A stretch of DNA of 64,000 nucleotides from Chloroflexota bacterium (GTDB lineage: Bacteria; Chloroflexota; Anaerolineae; Anaerolineales; Villigracilaceae), in assembly GCA_016234495.1 (NCBI GenBank), contig JACRBI010000009.1, positions 1 through 64,000 on the forward strand, written 5' to 3'. Shown piece by piece: positions 24,100 to 31,663 of this stretch (positions within the stretch are counted from its first letter, which is position 1; each line of letters opens with the position of its first letter). Under the pieces are notes generated by a model. That model was not told the origin of the DNA. It was given only the letters and a program-made list of their open reading frames with translations, and searched no databases. Position numbers and translations under genes: made by a program.

Positions 24100-25008
24100 A
24101 TGGATCCCTTTGCAACTGGCGGCGCTGTTTTCTGTTTCGTTGGCGCAATTGTGGTGATTGGCTTTGTATTCCTTGCCAATGCCATCCGCATCATTCCTGA
24201 ATACCAACGCCTCGTGGTCTTTCGACTGGGACGCGTATTGCCGCAGCCGAAAGGCCCCGGTATCGTCCTGTTGATCCCGATCATTGACCGGGCTGTAAAA
24301 GTTGACCTGCGCGAGCAGATTCGCGAAGTGCCGCATCAGGTATCAATCACCAAGGATAACGCGCCCATCTCGATTGACTTCCTGTGGTACTACAAAATTT
24401 TAGACCCTGCCATGTCCGTCTTGCAGGTTGGGAACTTTGAATTATCCGCGGCGGGTATTGCGGCTACAACCTTGAGAGCGGTCATCGGTGGCATTCCATT
24501 GGATGATGTACTTTCAGAACGCGAACACATCAATAATATGCTCCGCACCCGCTTGGATGAAGTGACCGAGCGCTGGGGCGTCAAAGTCACCAATGTTGAA
24601 ATCCGCGAGATCATTCCTCCGCGTGAAGTGCAGGATGCAATGAACCGCCAGATGACAGCGGAACGTGTCCGCCGCGCGCTTGTGACCGAATCCATGGGCG
24701 ATCAGGAAGCCGCGAAAAACCGCGCCGAAGGCACCAAGCAAGCCGCCATTCTGACAGCCGACGGCGAGAAACAATCCAACATCTTGCGCGCCGAAGGTGA
24801 AAAACAAGCGCAGGCTTTACGCGCCGAAGGTTTTGCGGTCGCCCTGGAAGCAATTTACAATGCGGCAAAATCGGTTGACCAGAAAACCATGACGCTTCAA
24901 TATTTTGAAACGCTCAAATCCGTTGGCGCAAGCCCGTCTACCAAATTCATCTTCCCGATGGAATTCACCAGCATGCTGGATAACTTCCTCGGCAAAGAAA
25001 AGAAGTAA
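24100..25008 (+). CDS. Slipin (stomatin-like SPFH protein)
   Basis: The 302-residue protein has one N-terminal membrane segment (FVGAIVVIGFVFLANAI) and the canonical stomatin core: IIPEYQRLVVFRLGRVLPQPKGPG, DNAPISIDFLWYYKI, ERVRRALVTESMGDQEAAK and the coiled coil AEGEKQAQALRAEGFAVAL. It forms membrane-bound oligomers with its NfeD partner. AAGGAG precedes the ATG. An AGTAATCAGT repeat follows the stop. A 12-base TAGAAAGTGGAA/TTCCCACTTTCTA hairpin with a T run (25033-25066) is a likely terminator. Confidence 0.93.
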   Translation: MDPFATGGAVFCFVGAIVVIGFVFLANAIRIIPEYQRLVVFRLGRVLPQPKGPGIVLLIPIIDRAVKVDLREQIREVPHQVSITKDNAPISIDFLWYYKILDPAMSVLQVGNFELSAAGIAATTLRAVIGGIPLDDVLSEREHINNMLRTRLDEVTERWGVKVTNVEIREIIPPREVQDAMNRQMTAERVRRALVTESMGDQEAAKNRAEGTKQAAILTADGEKQSNILRAEGEKQAQALRAEGFAVALEAIYNAAKSVDQKTMTLQYFETLKSVGASPSTKFIFPMEFTSMLDNFLGKEKK

Positions 25009-25032
25009 TCAGTAATCAGTGGCCTGATAAAA

Positions 25033-25066
25033 GTAGAAAGTGGAATTCCCACTTTCTACTTTTTTA
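25033..25066 (+). terminator. Terminator after the NfeD-slipin operon
   Basis: AGTAGAAAGTGG pairs with CCACTTTCTACT across the short AATT... centre, followed by TTTTTTATT. It separates the operon from the acetyltransferase promoter. Confidence 0.85.
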
Positions 25067-25085
25067 TTGATACAATCGCCCCGCC

Positions 25086-25517
25086 ATGGAAATTGTCAAA
25101 GCATCTCTTCTCGACCTCAACGCCCTCCGCAAACTCGAACAGGAAAGTTTTGGAAAGGACGCCTGGCCGTTGCTGGACCTGGTCGCAGTTTTAACCTTCG
25201 CAGAAGTGATTAGACTCAAGGCTGTGGAAGACAGCCAAATGATCGGATTCGTAGCCGGCGACCCGCATCCACGCGACGGATGGGGCTGGATCTCCACCAT
25301 TGCAGTGGATCCACGCTTTAGGCGGCGCGGAATCGGGCTGGCGCTGCTGCATGCCTGCGAAAGTAAACTTGGTGTAGCCCAATCGCGGCTGACTGTGCGC
25401 ATCTCGAATCAGGCGGCGATCACCATGTACGAAAAAGATGGGTACAAAACAATGGACGTCTGGAAGACCTATTACAATGACGGTGAAGACGGCATCGTAA
25501 TGGAAAAGAATTTATAG
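25086..25517 (+). CDS. GNAT-family N-acetyltransferase
   Basis: The 143-residue protein has the acetyl-CoA loop in ISTIAVDPRFRRRGIGLALL (R-R-x-G-I-G) and the typical start LLDLNALRKLEQESFGKDAW. The C-terminal VRISNQAAITMYEKDGY is the RimI-like strand-helix. RimI-type N-terminal protein acetylation is possible, but the substrate is unknown. TACAAT (25071-25076) lies nine bases before the ATG without a ribosome-binding site, so the message is probably leaderless. Confidence 0.85.
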   Translation: MEIVKASLLDLNALRKLEQESFGKDAWPLLDLVAVLTFAEVIRLKAVEDSQMIGFVAGDPHPRDGWGWISTIAVDPRFRRRGIGLALLHACESKLGVAQSRLTVRISNQAAITMYEKDGYKTMDVWKTYYNDGEDGIVMEKNL

Positions 25518-25568
25518 AAAATGGGAATAATTCCTTGCCCGCAGATAACGGGTTTATAATCAGCCAAT

Positions 25569-26705
25569 ATGCCTGAAATTTTGCCCCCCCCAATTTGGGT
25601 TAATACAAAGCAATTATTGCAACAATTGATGGACGATCTCGTCACACAAAAACGCGTGGCAGTGGATACCGAATCCAACAGCCTGCACGCTTTTCGAGAA
25701 CAGGTTTGTTTGGTTCAGTTTTCAACCACCAATGCAGACTATCTTGTTGACCCGCTTGCGCTGAAAGACCTGAGCGCGCTCGCCCCCATATTTTCAGACC
25801 CGAAGATCGAGAAGATATTCCACGCAGCAGAGTATGATCTGGTCTGCCTCAGGCGTGATTTTAATTTCTCGTTTGCGAATCTGTTTGACACAATGCAGGC
25901 CGCGCGCGTGCTTGGATATCCCGCCGTTGGGTTGGACAGGCTGCTCGGCGACAAGTTCAAAATACAAACGGATAAGCGTCATCAAAAAGCAAATTGGGCG
26001 GCGCGCCCGCTGACGAAGGAACAGATCCACTATGCGCGGCTGGATACGCATTATCTTTTTGCCCTGCGGGATGTGCTGGAGCAGGAACTTCTTGAAAAAG
26101 GCCGCCTGGTGTTTGCAAAAGAAGACTTTGCGCGCGCCTGTATTTTTGAGGAAAACAAACAAAAGGCAAATGGTGAATCATGGGGTCGGTTTTCGGCGCG
26201 CAAAGACCTCTCCCTGCGCGAGTTGACCATCCTGGCATATCTTTGCAAGTGGCGGGATAAGGAAGCCGAGAAGCTGAACCGCCCTCCTTATAAAGTCATC
26301 ATGGATGATGTGTTTGTGTTACTGGCGAAGAACCCGCCCGAAAAGAAGGTTGACCTTTCGGCTGTGGGGCTGAGCGAGAAGCAGATCATGCTGTGGGGTG
26401 ACGGGGTTTTGGCGGCGATCCGCCATGGGATTACGGCCCCGCTCGTTGAACGGAAGCAGATCGAGGCGAAGAATGATGCGATCCTCCGTCGATTGGAAAA
26501 ATTAAAGGCGTGGCGAAAAAATCTCGGGTTGGAAATGGGCGTCGAGTCAGATGTCATCCTTCCCAAACCATATTTATCTGCTCTGGCTGAAAACCCGCCG
26601 AAGAATGCCGATGAACTTGCGCTTGTCATGAAGGGAACGCCGTCGCGGGTTGAAAAATACGGGGCGCAAATTTTGAAAGTGCTTGGCGTGAAAAACGCGA
26701 ATTAG
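25569..26705 (+). CDS. rnd: Ribonuclease D
   Basis: This 3'-5' exonuclease matures tRNA and other small RNA ends. The 378-residue protein has DEDDy-type motifs: VAVDTESNSL (Exo I), HAAEYDLVCL and DTMQAARVLG (Exo II), and HYARLDTHYLFAL (Exo III, Tyr and Asp), followed by HRDC-type helical domains (SLRELTILAYLCKWRDKEAEKL). TATAAT at 25555-25560 lies eight bases before the ATG. It immediately precedes tRNA-Ser. Confidence 0.92.
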   Translation: MPEILPPPIWVNTKQLLQQLMDDLVTQKRVAVDTESNSLHAFREQVCLVQFSTTNADYLVDPLALKDLSALAPIFSDPKIEKIFHAAEYDLVCLRRDFNFSFANLFDTMQAARVLGYPAVGLDRLLGDKFKIQTDKRHQKANWAARPLTKEQIHYARLDTHYLFALRDVLEQELLEKGRLVFAKEDFARACIFEENKQKANGESWGRFSARKDLSLRELTILAYLCKWRDKEAEKLNRPPYKVIMDDVFVLLAKNPPEKKVDLSAVGLSEKQIMLWGDGVLAAIRHGITAPLVERKQIEAKNDAILRRLEKLKAWRKNLGLEMGVESDVILPKPYLSALAENPPKNADELALVMKGTPSRVEKYGAQILKVLGVKNAN

Positions 26706-26744
26706 TTGCTCTGCCTCGCGCGCTAAATACGAATAAACATCGGT

Positions 26745-26750
26745 TATAAT
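26745..26750 (+). promoter_or_regulatory. -10 box of tRNA-Ser
   Basis: TATAAT preceded by T (cggTTATAATttc) lies 20 bases before the mature tRNA start. A -35 box is not obvious. Confidence 0.5.
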
Positions 26751-26769
26751 TTCGCGCGCCTCACAATTT

Positions 26770-26856
26770 GGGGAGGTGCCAGAGTGGTTGAATGGGACAG
26801 TCTCGAAAACTGTTGTAGGCTCCGGTCTACCGAGGGTTCGAATCCCTCCCTCCCCG
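26770..26856 (+). tRNA. tRNA-Ser (anticodon CGA)
   Basis: The 87-base class II tRNA has acceptor GGGGAGG/CCTCCCC with discriminator G, anticodon stem ACAGT/ACTGT around CTCGAAA, a long variable arm (TGTAGGCTCCGGTCTACC region) and T-arm GAGGG/CCCTC with TTCGAAT. Anticodon CGA reads TCG serine codons. No CCA is encoded. Confidence 0.93.
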
Positions 26857-26942
26857 CTGAAGACTCAATCTCAAAAGGTTGGGTCTTTTTGTTTCTGAAA
26901 ATGCTACAATATCTTTAACCCTTTCACAGCTTGGAGAGCAGC

Positions 26943-28145
26943 ATGGAAAACAGGTCAATCTTCTCCATTCAGCAAACACAGCAGGCGCGCAACCTGCTCA
27001 TCTTCCTTGTGGTGGTGGGATACATCGTCACCTTCATCATTGCCTCGCGCAGCGACTTTCAATTTACCGCGCTCCAAATTGTGATTGGCGTGTCGCTGGG
27101 GGCGGGGTATCTCATCCTGGCATTGTTCGATGCCGAAATCTTTCGCCGCTTTCCCGAAAACACTCGAAACTTAATCTTCTTTTCCGCCCAATGCGCGTTC
27201 GTCTTTGGCATCGGAATTGCCCTCGGGCCTGGGGGCAACTGGCTGATCGGCCTGCCGACGGTGGGCGTGGCCGTCGAACGCCTCTCGCTGCGTTGGCGCT
27301 GGTCGGTCTATCTCGGAATGTTGGCCGCCATTGTTCTTCCGATTCTGTATTACTCCACTTGGGAATATGCGCTGATGAACGCGCTGATCGACTCGACCGC
27401 GATCTTCTTCGTCGCCCTCATCACGCAGGTGCGGATGAACGAACAGCGCGCCCGGGAAAACGCCGAGCGCCTCACGCGTGACCTTGAAGCGGCCAACCGC
27501 AAACTTGCCGAATACGCTGCCCAGGCCGAGGAACTGGCCGCCACGCAGGAACGCAACCGACTCGCCCGTGAAATTCACGACAACCTCGGCCACTACCTGA
27601 CCATCGTCAACGTGCAGATCGAAGCCGCCCGCGTCACTTGCGAATCCGATCCCGTCCGCGCGTTGGACGCGTTGACCAAAGCCCAGGACATGGCGCGCAA
27701 AGGCTTGAACTCCGTGCGCGAATCTGTCGCCGCGCTGCGCATCTCACCCGTCGAGAATCGCCCGCTCGAAGAGGCCATTGCTGAATTGGTGGATGAATCG
27801 CGATCGGCGGGAATTATTGTCGAATTTCACCTCCGCGGCGAATCGCGCTCCGTCGAACCCAAGTCCGCGCTCGCGCTCTACCGCGTTGCACAGGAGGGAC
27901 TGACCAACGTCCGCAAGCACGCCCATGCCACCCGCGTGGATGTCTCGTTGGACTTTTCTCAAGTTGACAGAATCCGCCTCGCGGTCCTTGACGATGGGGC
28001 GGGCGCGGTCAATACGGACGGCGGCTTCGGGCTGACAGGCATCCGCGAACGCGTCCACTTGCTGGGCGGCGAGTTTAGAGTGGAGACTCAGCCCGAAAAG
28101 GGCTTTCGTCTCGAAGTCAGTATTCCAATTGCAGAGATGCAATGA
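26943..28145 (+). CDS. NarL-type sensor histidine kinase
   Basis: The 400-residue protein has about six N-terminal membrane helices (residues 15-165, no large external sensor), a coiled coil (ARENAERLTRDLEAANRKLAEYAAQAEEL), a HisKA_3 dimerisation domain with phospho-acceptor His in RLAREIHDNLGHYL, and a HATPase domain ending in DDGAGAVNTDGGFGLTGIRERV. ATG 26943 has GGAG upstream. Its partner regulator follows after 121 bases containing a dispersed hairpin repeat. The stimulus is probably sensed inside the membrane. Confidence 0.9.
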   Translation: MENRSIFSIQQTQQARNLLIFLVVVGYIVTFIIASRSDFQFTALQIVIGVSLGAGYLILALFDAEIFRRFPENTRNLIFFSAQCAFVFGIGIALGPGGNWLIGLPTVGVAVERLSLRWRWSVYLGMLAAIVLPILYYSTWEYALMNALIDSTAIFFVALITQVRMNEQRARENAERLTRDLEAANRKLAEYAAQAEELAATQERNRLAREIHDNLGHYLTIVNVQIEAARVTCESDPVRALDALTKAQDMARKGLNSVRESVAALRISPVENRPLEEAIAELVDESRSAGIIVEFHLRGESRSVEPKSALALYRVAQEGLTNVRKHAHATRVDVSLDFSQVDRIRLAVLDDGAGAVNTDGGFGLTGIRERVHLLGGEFRVETQPEKGFRLEVSIPIAEMQ

Positions 28146-28159
28146 TGAATTCCAAAGAA

Positions 28160-28256
28160 CAAACCACGGAGACACGAAGGCACAGAGAATTAAAAACTCC
28201 GTGTCTCCCCTGGCGCCGCCCGCCAGGGCAGGTGTGTGTCTCTGTGGTTCAAATTG
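28160..28256. repeat. CACGGAGACAC-type inverted repeat between kinase and regulator genes
   Basis: AACCACGGAGACACGAAGGC at the left is inverted as GTGTCTCTGTGGTT at the right. A second short palindrome (CCCTGGCG/CGCCAGGG) is nested inside. The outer arms belong to a repeat type found at gene junctions in many environmental bacteria. It sits between two genes that should be co-transcribed. Confidence 0.65.
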
Positions 28257-28266
28257 AGGGGAAACC

Positions 28267-28920
28267 ATGACCATCCGCGTGCTCCTCGCTGACGACCAGG
28301 CTCTCTTTCGTGAGGGACTGGATACGTTGTTATCTGTCCACAAGGATATTCAAGTGGTCGGTCAAGCCGCGCATGGACAGGAAGCCGTGGACCTCGCGCT
28401 CAAACTTCGCCCCGACGTGATTCTAATGGACATGCAAATGCCCATCCTCAACGGCGTGGGCGCGACGCGGCGGGTGATGCAATCGCTGTCCGAGTGTCGC
28501 GTCATCGCGCTGACCACCTTCGACGACAAGGAAACCATCTTTGACGCGTTGCGCGCGGGCGCGGTGGGATATCTGCTCAAGGATGTCGGCTCGGCGCAAT
28601 TGGCGGAGTCCATTCGCCGCACGGCGCGCGGCGAGTCGATTCTCGATCCGTCGGTGGCGGCGAAGGTGGTGGCCGAGTTCAGCCGCGTATCGTCCCTCGT
28701 GACCGCGACCCGCTCCGAGGTCCTGCCTGAACCGCTTTCGGAGAGGGAGATCGAAGTCCTGCGACTAGTCACGCTTGGGTTGTCGAATCAAGAAATCGCC
28801 GACAGGTTGTTCATCAGCGCGGGGACGGCCAAGACGCATATCCATAATTTGTGCGCGAAGTTGGGCGCGCATAACCGCACCGAGGCGGCGATGCGGGCGA
28901 GGGAGTTGGGATTGGCGTAG
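28267..28920 (+). CDS. NarL/LuxR-type response regulator
   Basis: The 217-residue protein has a receiver domain (RVLLADDQALFREGL; phospho-acceptor Asp in VILMDMQMP; conserved Lys in YLLKD) and a C-terminal LuxR helix-turn-helix (LSEREIEVLRLVTLGLSNQEIADRLF). It should be phosphorylated by the kinase just upstream and control transcription as a dimer. Likely targets include the small membrane proteins that follow. A terminator is at 28940. Confidence 0.93.
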   Translation: MTIRVLLADDQALFREGLDTLLSVHKDIQVVGQAAHGQEAVDLALKLRPDVILMDMQMPILNGVGATRRVMQSLSECRVIALTTFDDKETIFDALRAGAVGYLLKDVGSAQLAESIRRTARGESILDPSVAAKVVAEFSRVSSLVTATRSEVLPEPLSEREIEVLRLVTLGLSNQEIADRLFISAGTAKTHIHNLCAKLGAHNRTEAAMRARELGLA

Positions 28921-28939
28921 CGGAAAAATCAGTTGCAAG

Positions 28940-28973
28940 AGGCGATGGTCGGGAGGTCGTCGCCTTTTTGTTT
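28940..28973 (+). terminator. Terminator after the NarL-type regulator
   Basis: AGGCGA (28940-28945) pairs with TCGCCT (28960-28965), followed by TTTTTGTTT. The short stem makes it moderate in strength. Confidence 0.6.
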
Positions 28974-29093
28974 ATTTCCAATCCATCTTTTCTAAACCCC
29001 CGCCTCTACCGTTCGGTAGATGACCGGCGTTGCGTAAGGGGGTAAAGTGGGAGCGTACGTTCAAACCGATTTTTCAAACAAAAGGAGATAAAC

Positions 29094-29210
29094 ATGGACA
29101 TGTGGCTGGTTCTCTACTGGGGAGGCCCGATCGGTCTCGGCGCTTTCTTCGCTGGTCTCGGCGTTCTGTTCATGGGCATCGCGAAGGTGTCCCAGATCCA
29201 GAAGAAGTAA
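29094..29210 (+). CDS. 38-residue membrane micro-protein
   Basis: A frame of 38 codons starts at ATG 29094 behind AAAAGGAG at ideal spacing and stops at TAA 29208. The product MDMWLVLYWGGPIGLGAFFA and on is almost wholly hydrophobic and Gly-rich, with a C-terminal basic tail QIQKK, which fits one membrane helix with the tail in the cytoplasm. It lies between a two-component system and another membrane protein. No known family. Confidence 0.7.
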   Translation: MDMWLVLYWGGPIGLGAFFAGLGVLFMGIAKVSQIQKK

Positions 29211-29230
29211 ACGGCGCGCGTTGAATCCGC

Positions 29231-29263
29231 AAAGTGACAGCCGCTTCATGTGGCTGTCACTTT
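29231..29263 (+). other. Intercistronic hairpin
   Basis: AAAGTGACAGCC (29231-29242) and GGCTGTCACTTT (29252-29263) form a perfect 12-bp stem with a 9-base loop. No T run follows. It lies between the micro-protein stop and the ribosome-binding site of the next gene, so it may stabilise or partly terminate the first message. Confidence 0.6.
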
Positions 29264-29283
29264 GAATGTTCAGGAGAAATAAA

Positions 29284-29868
29284 ATGAAAATGTCGAATCT
29301 GGTTTTTGGCTCTCTCAGTCTGCTGGCCGCGTTGGGATTGATCTACGCCAACCTGACCTTGCCGTCTGAGAGTCTCTGGTTCGACTTGGGCTATGGCAAT
29401 ATGCCCTGGGCTCCGCCCATTATTTTTGCCGTCGTCGGCATCATCCTGCTCGCAACTTCCACAAAAGGAGAATCTGAAATGTCTGAAGAAACACCCAAAC
29501 CCACCCCCGTTATTGATCCCGCAAAGGCGGCGCTCAATAAAAACCTGGAAACCGCTTTCTGGGGACTCTTTCTCATCATGCTTGGCGGCCAGTTCCTGCT
29601 GAAAAACGCCAACCTTCCCGAAGGAATCTGGGACGTTGGCATCGGCCTGATCTTCCTCGGCCTGAACGCGGCGCGCTATTTCAACGGCCTCAAGATGAGC
29701 GGCTTTACAACTTTCCTCGGCATCCTTGCCCTGGTTGGCGGCCTCGCCCAAATGTTCTTCAAGTTTGACCTCGGCGGCGCGCTCCTGCTCATTGTCCTTG
29801 GCGCGTACCTGATCCTCAAGCCGTGGTTCGACAGGCAGGGATTGTTTGGCAAGGCGGAAGAAAGTTAA
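29284..29868 (+). CDS. Hypothetical membrane protein behind the NarL-type system
   Basis: The 194-residue protein has two N-terminal helices (LVFGSLSLLAALGLIYA; PIIFAVVGIILLATS), a short acidic Pro-rich linker (SEETPKPTPVID), and about four C-terminal helices (LFLIMLGGQFLLKN; IGLIFLGLNAARYF; FLGILALVGGLAQMFF; ALLLIVLGAYLILKPWF). ATG 29284 has AGGAG upstream. No family recognised. The proximity to a micro-protein and a NarL-type pair suggests an envelope response, as an inference. Confidence 0.7.
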   Translation: MKMSNLVFGSLSLLAALGLIYANLTLPSESLWFDLGYGNMPWAPPIIFAVVGIILLATSTKGESEMSEETPKPTPVIDPAKAALNKNLETAFWGLFLIMLGGQFLLKNANLPEGIWDVGIGLIFLGLNAARYFNGLKMSGFTTFLGILALVGGLAQMFFKFDLGGALLLIVLGAYLILKPWFDRQGLFGKAEES

Positions 29869-29945
29869 TCAAACTTCCGGCGTCAAATTCCTCCAAAGCA
29901 TGTGCAAGGCTTTGGAGGTTTATTTTTAGTGGTAAGATTCGCCCG

Positions 29946-30797
29946 ATGAAACTCAACCTCGCGCTTGCCCAGATCAACACAAAATTGGGAGATGTCGATT
30001 CGAACCTCGCCAAGCACATGGATTACATCAAGCAGGCAAAATCTGAAAAAGCGGATTTGCTGGTCTTCCCCGAACTTTCATTAACTGGATATGTCTTGCA
30101 GGATCTTGTTGCCTCGGTCGCACACAAACCGACAGAGGATGACCCCATCTTCAAACATTTGCTGCGGGAAAGCCGTGACCTTGACCTGGTCGTCGGCTTT
30201 GTGGACGAAGACTCGCGCCACCGTTTTTACGTTGCCTCAGCCTATCTTTCCGGTGGCAGCGTGGTTCACGTCCACCACAAGATCTACCTGCCCACCTACG
30301 GTCTCTTTGACGAAGGCCGTTTTTTCGCCTGGGGAGATTCGATCCGCGCATTTGACACCCGCTTCGGCCGTGTGGGCATGTTGATCTGCGAGGATTTTTG
30401 GCACGCCTCCCCGCCATATTTGCTCTGGCTGGATGGCGCAGACATCATGTTGTTTTCATCTGCCTCGCCCGGCCGCGGCTTGAACGACAAGGAGAAACTC
30501 GAATCTGCGCGCTGGGTGGAACGTGTGACCAAAGCCTACGCCAGCATGTTCACTTCCTTTGTGGCGCACGCCAACCGCGTCGGCTATGAAGACGGCCTGC
30601 ACTTCTGGGGCGGCGCGACCCTCTTCGACCCGAATGGGGAGGAGGTCGTCATCGGCCCGTACAATGAAGAGGCCTTGGTCTTCGCGCAAATGGATTTGAA
30701 CCAGTTGCGCCGTACGCGCGCCCGCCTGCCGCTGTTGAGGGACGAAAGAACGAATCTCGTGCAAAAAGAATTGAACAGGATACTTGGCAGTGATTAA
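29946..30797 (+). CDS. Nitrilase-superfamily amidase paired with NAD synthetase
   Basis: The 283-residue protein matches the glutaminase half of glutamine-dependent NAD synthetase. The catalytic triad is E43 (FPELSLTGY), K112 (HHKIYLPTYG) and C148 (MLICEDFWH). It overlaps the nadE gene by eight bases, and the pair corresponds to the single fused chain of many bacteria. It would supply ammonia from glutamine to nadE. TAAGAT (29933-29938) lies seven bases before the ATG, so the mRNA is probably leaderless. Confidence 0.88.
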   Translation: MKLNLALAQINTKLGDVDSNLAKHMDYIKQAKSEKADLLVFPELSLTGYVLQDLVASVAHKPTEDDPIFKHLLRESRDLDLVVGFVDEDSRHRFYVASAYLSGGSVVHVHHKIYLPTYGLFDEGRFFAWGDSIRAFDTRFGRVGMLICEDFWHASPPYLLWLDGADIMLFSSASPGRGLNDKEKLESARWVERVTKAYASMFTSFVAHANRVGYEDGLHFWGGATLFDPNGEEVVIGPYNEEALVFAQMDLNQLRRTRARLPLLRDERTNLVQKELNRILGSD

Positions 30798-31617
30798 CCC
30801 TTCCCTTTCAATTAACACAGACCTTGCGCGTGAAATCCTCTCTGGTTTTATCAAAAGCGAAGTGACCCGCGCCGGGTTTTCACGTGCCATTGTCAACCTC
30901 TCCGGCGGGCTGGACTCGGCGCTCTCGTGCGCGCTGGCGGTGGATGCCCTCGGCGCTGAGAATGTGCTGGCGCTGCGGCTGCCCTATTGCAAGTCATCCC
31001 CTGATTCGCTGACTCATGCCCAATTGATGATTGACCAGTTCAAGGTGAAGAGTGAAACGATTGACATCACTCCGATGGTTGATCCATTAATTAATCGCGA
31101 ACCGAATATCTCCAATGTCCGCAAGGGAAATATCATGGCGCGCGCGCGCATGATCATTTTGTACGATCAGTCTGAAGTGTTCAAGGCATTGCCCATCGGC
31201 ACAAGCAACAAGACCGAAATTTTGCTGGGGTATAGCACGCAATGGGGAGACGCCGCTTCTGCGATCAATCCAATCGGCGATTTGTATAAAACACAGGCGC
31301 GCCAGCTTTCACGCGCGATGAACATCCCCGCGCCGATCATTGACAAGGCTCCGTCCGCTGATTTGTGGGAAGGCCAGACCGATGAAGGCGAATTGGGATT
31401 CACCTATGAAGAAGTGGATAAACTCCTTTATCTGCTGGTTGACCAACGCTACAGCCCGCAGGAATGTATTGATGCAGGCTTCGGCGAAAAGTTTGTGGAT
31501 GTGGTCGTGAAGCGCATCCGCCGCAACCAATTCAAACGGATGCAGCCGCCGATCGCAAAGATCAGCAATCGCACCATCGGCTATGACTTTTTATATCTCC
31601 GCGATTGGGGAACTTGA
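30790..31617 (+). CDS. nadE: NAD+ synthetase
   Basis: This enzyme converts nicotinic acid adenine dinucleotide to NAD+ with ATP and ammonia. The 275-residue ATP-pyrophosphatase has the P-loop-like SGGLDSALS, the substrate region GTSNKTEILLGYSTQWGD, and KAPSADLWEGQTDEGELG. The start is uncertain: GTG 30790 overlaps the previous gene's stop, and TTG 30784 is an alternative. An AGTAATCAGT-type repeat follows the stop. Confidence 0.93.
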   Translation: MINPSLSINTDLAREILSGFIKSEVTRAGFSRAIVNLSGGLDSALSCALAVDALGAENVLALRLPYCKSSPDSLTHAQLMIDQFKVKSETIDITPMVDPLINREPNISNVRKGNIMARARMIILYDQSEVFKALPIGTSNKTEILLGYSTQWGDAASAINPIGDLYKTQARQLSRAMNIPAPIIDKAPSADLWEGQTDEGELGFTYEEVDKLLYLLVDQRYSPQECIDAGFGEKFVDVVVKRIRRNQFKRMQPPIAKISNRTIGYDFLYLRDWGT

Positions 31618-31663
31618 TTAGCACTGATTACTGACTACCGATCACTGGATACTGATTCCTGAC

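Noticed and set aside
26879-27481. 200-codon plus-strand frame overlapping the first NarL kinase
   Set aside because: The kinase frame has helices and HisKA motif; the other frame has none.
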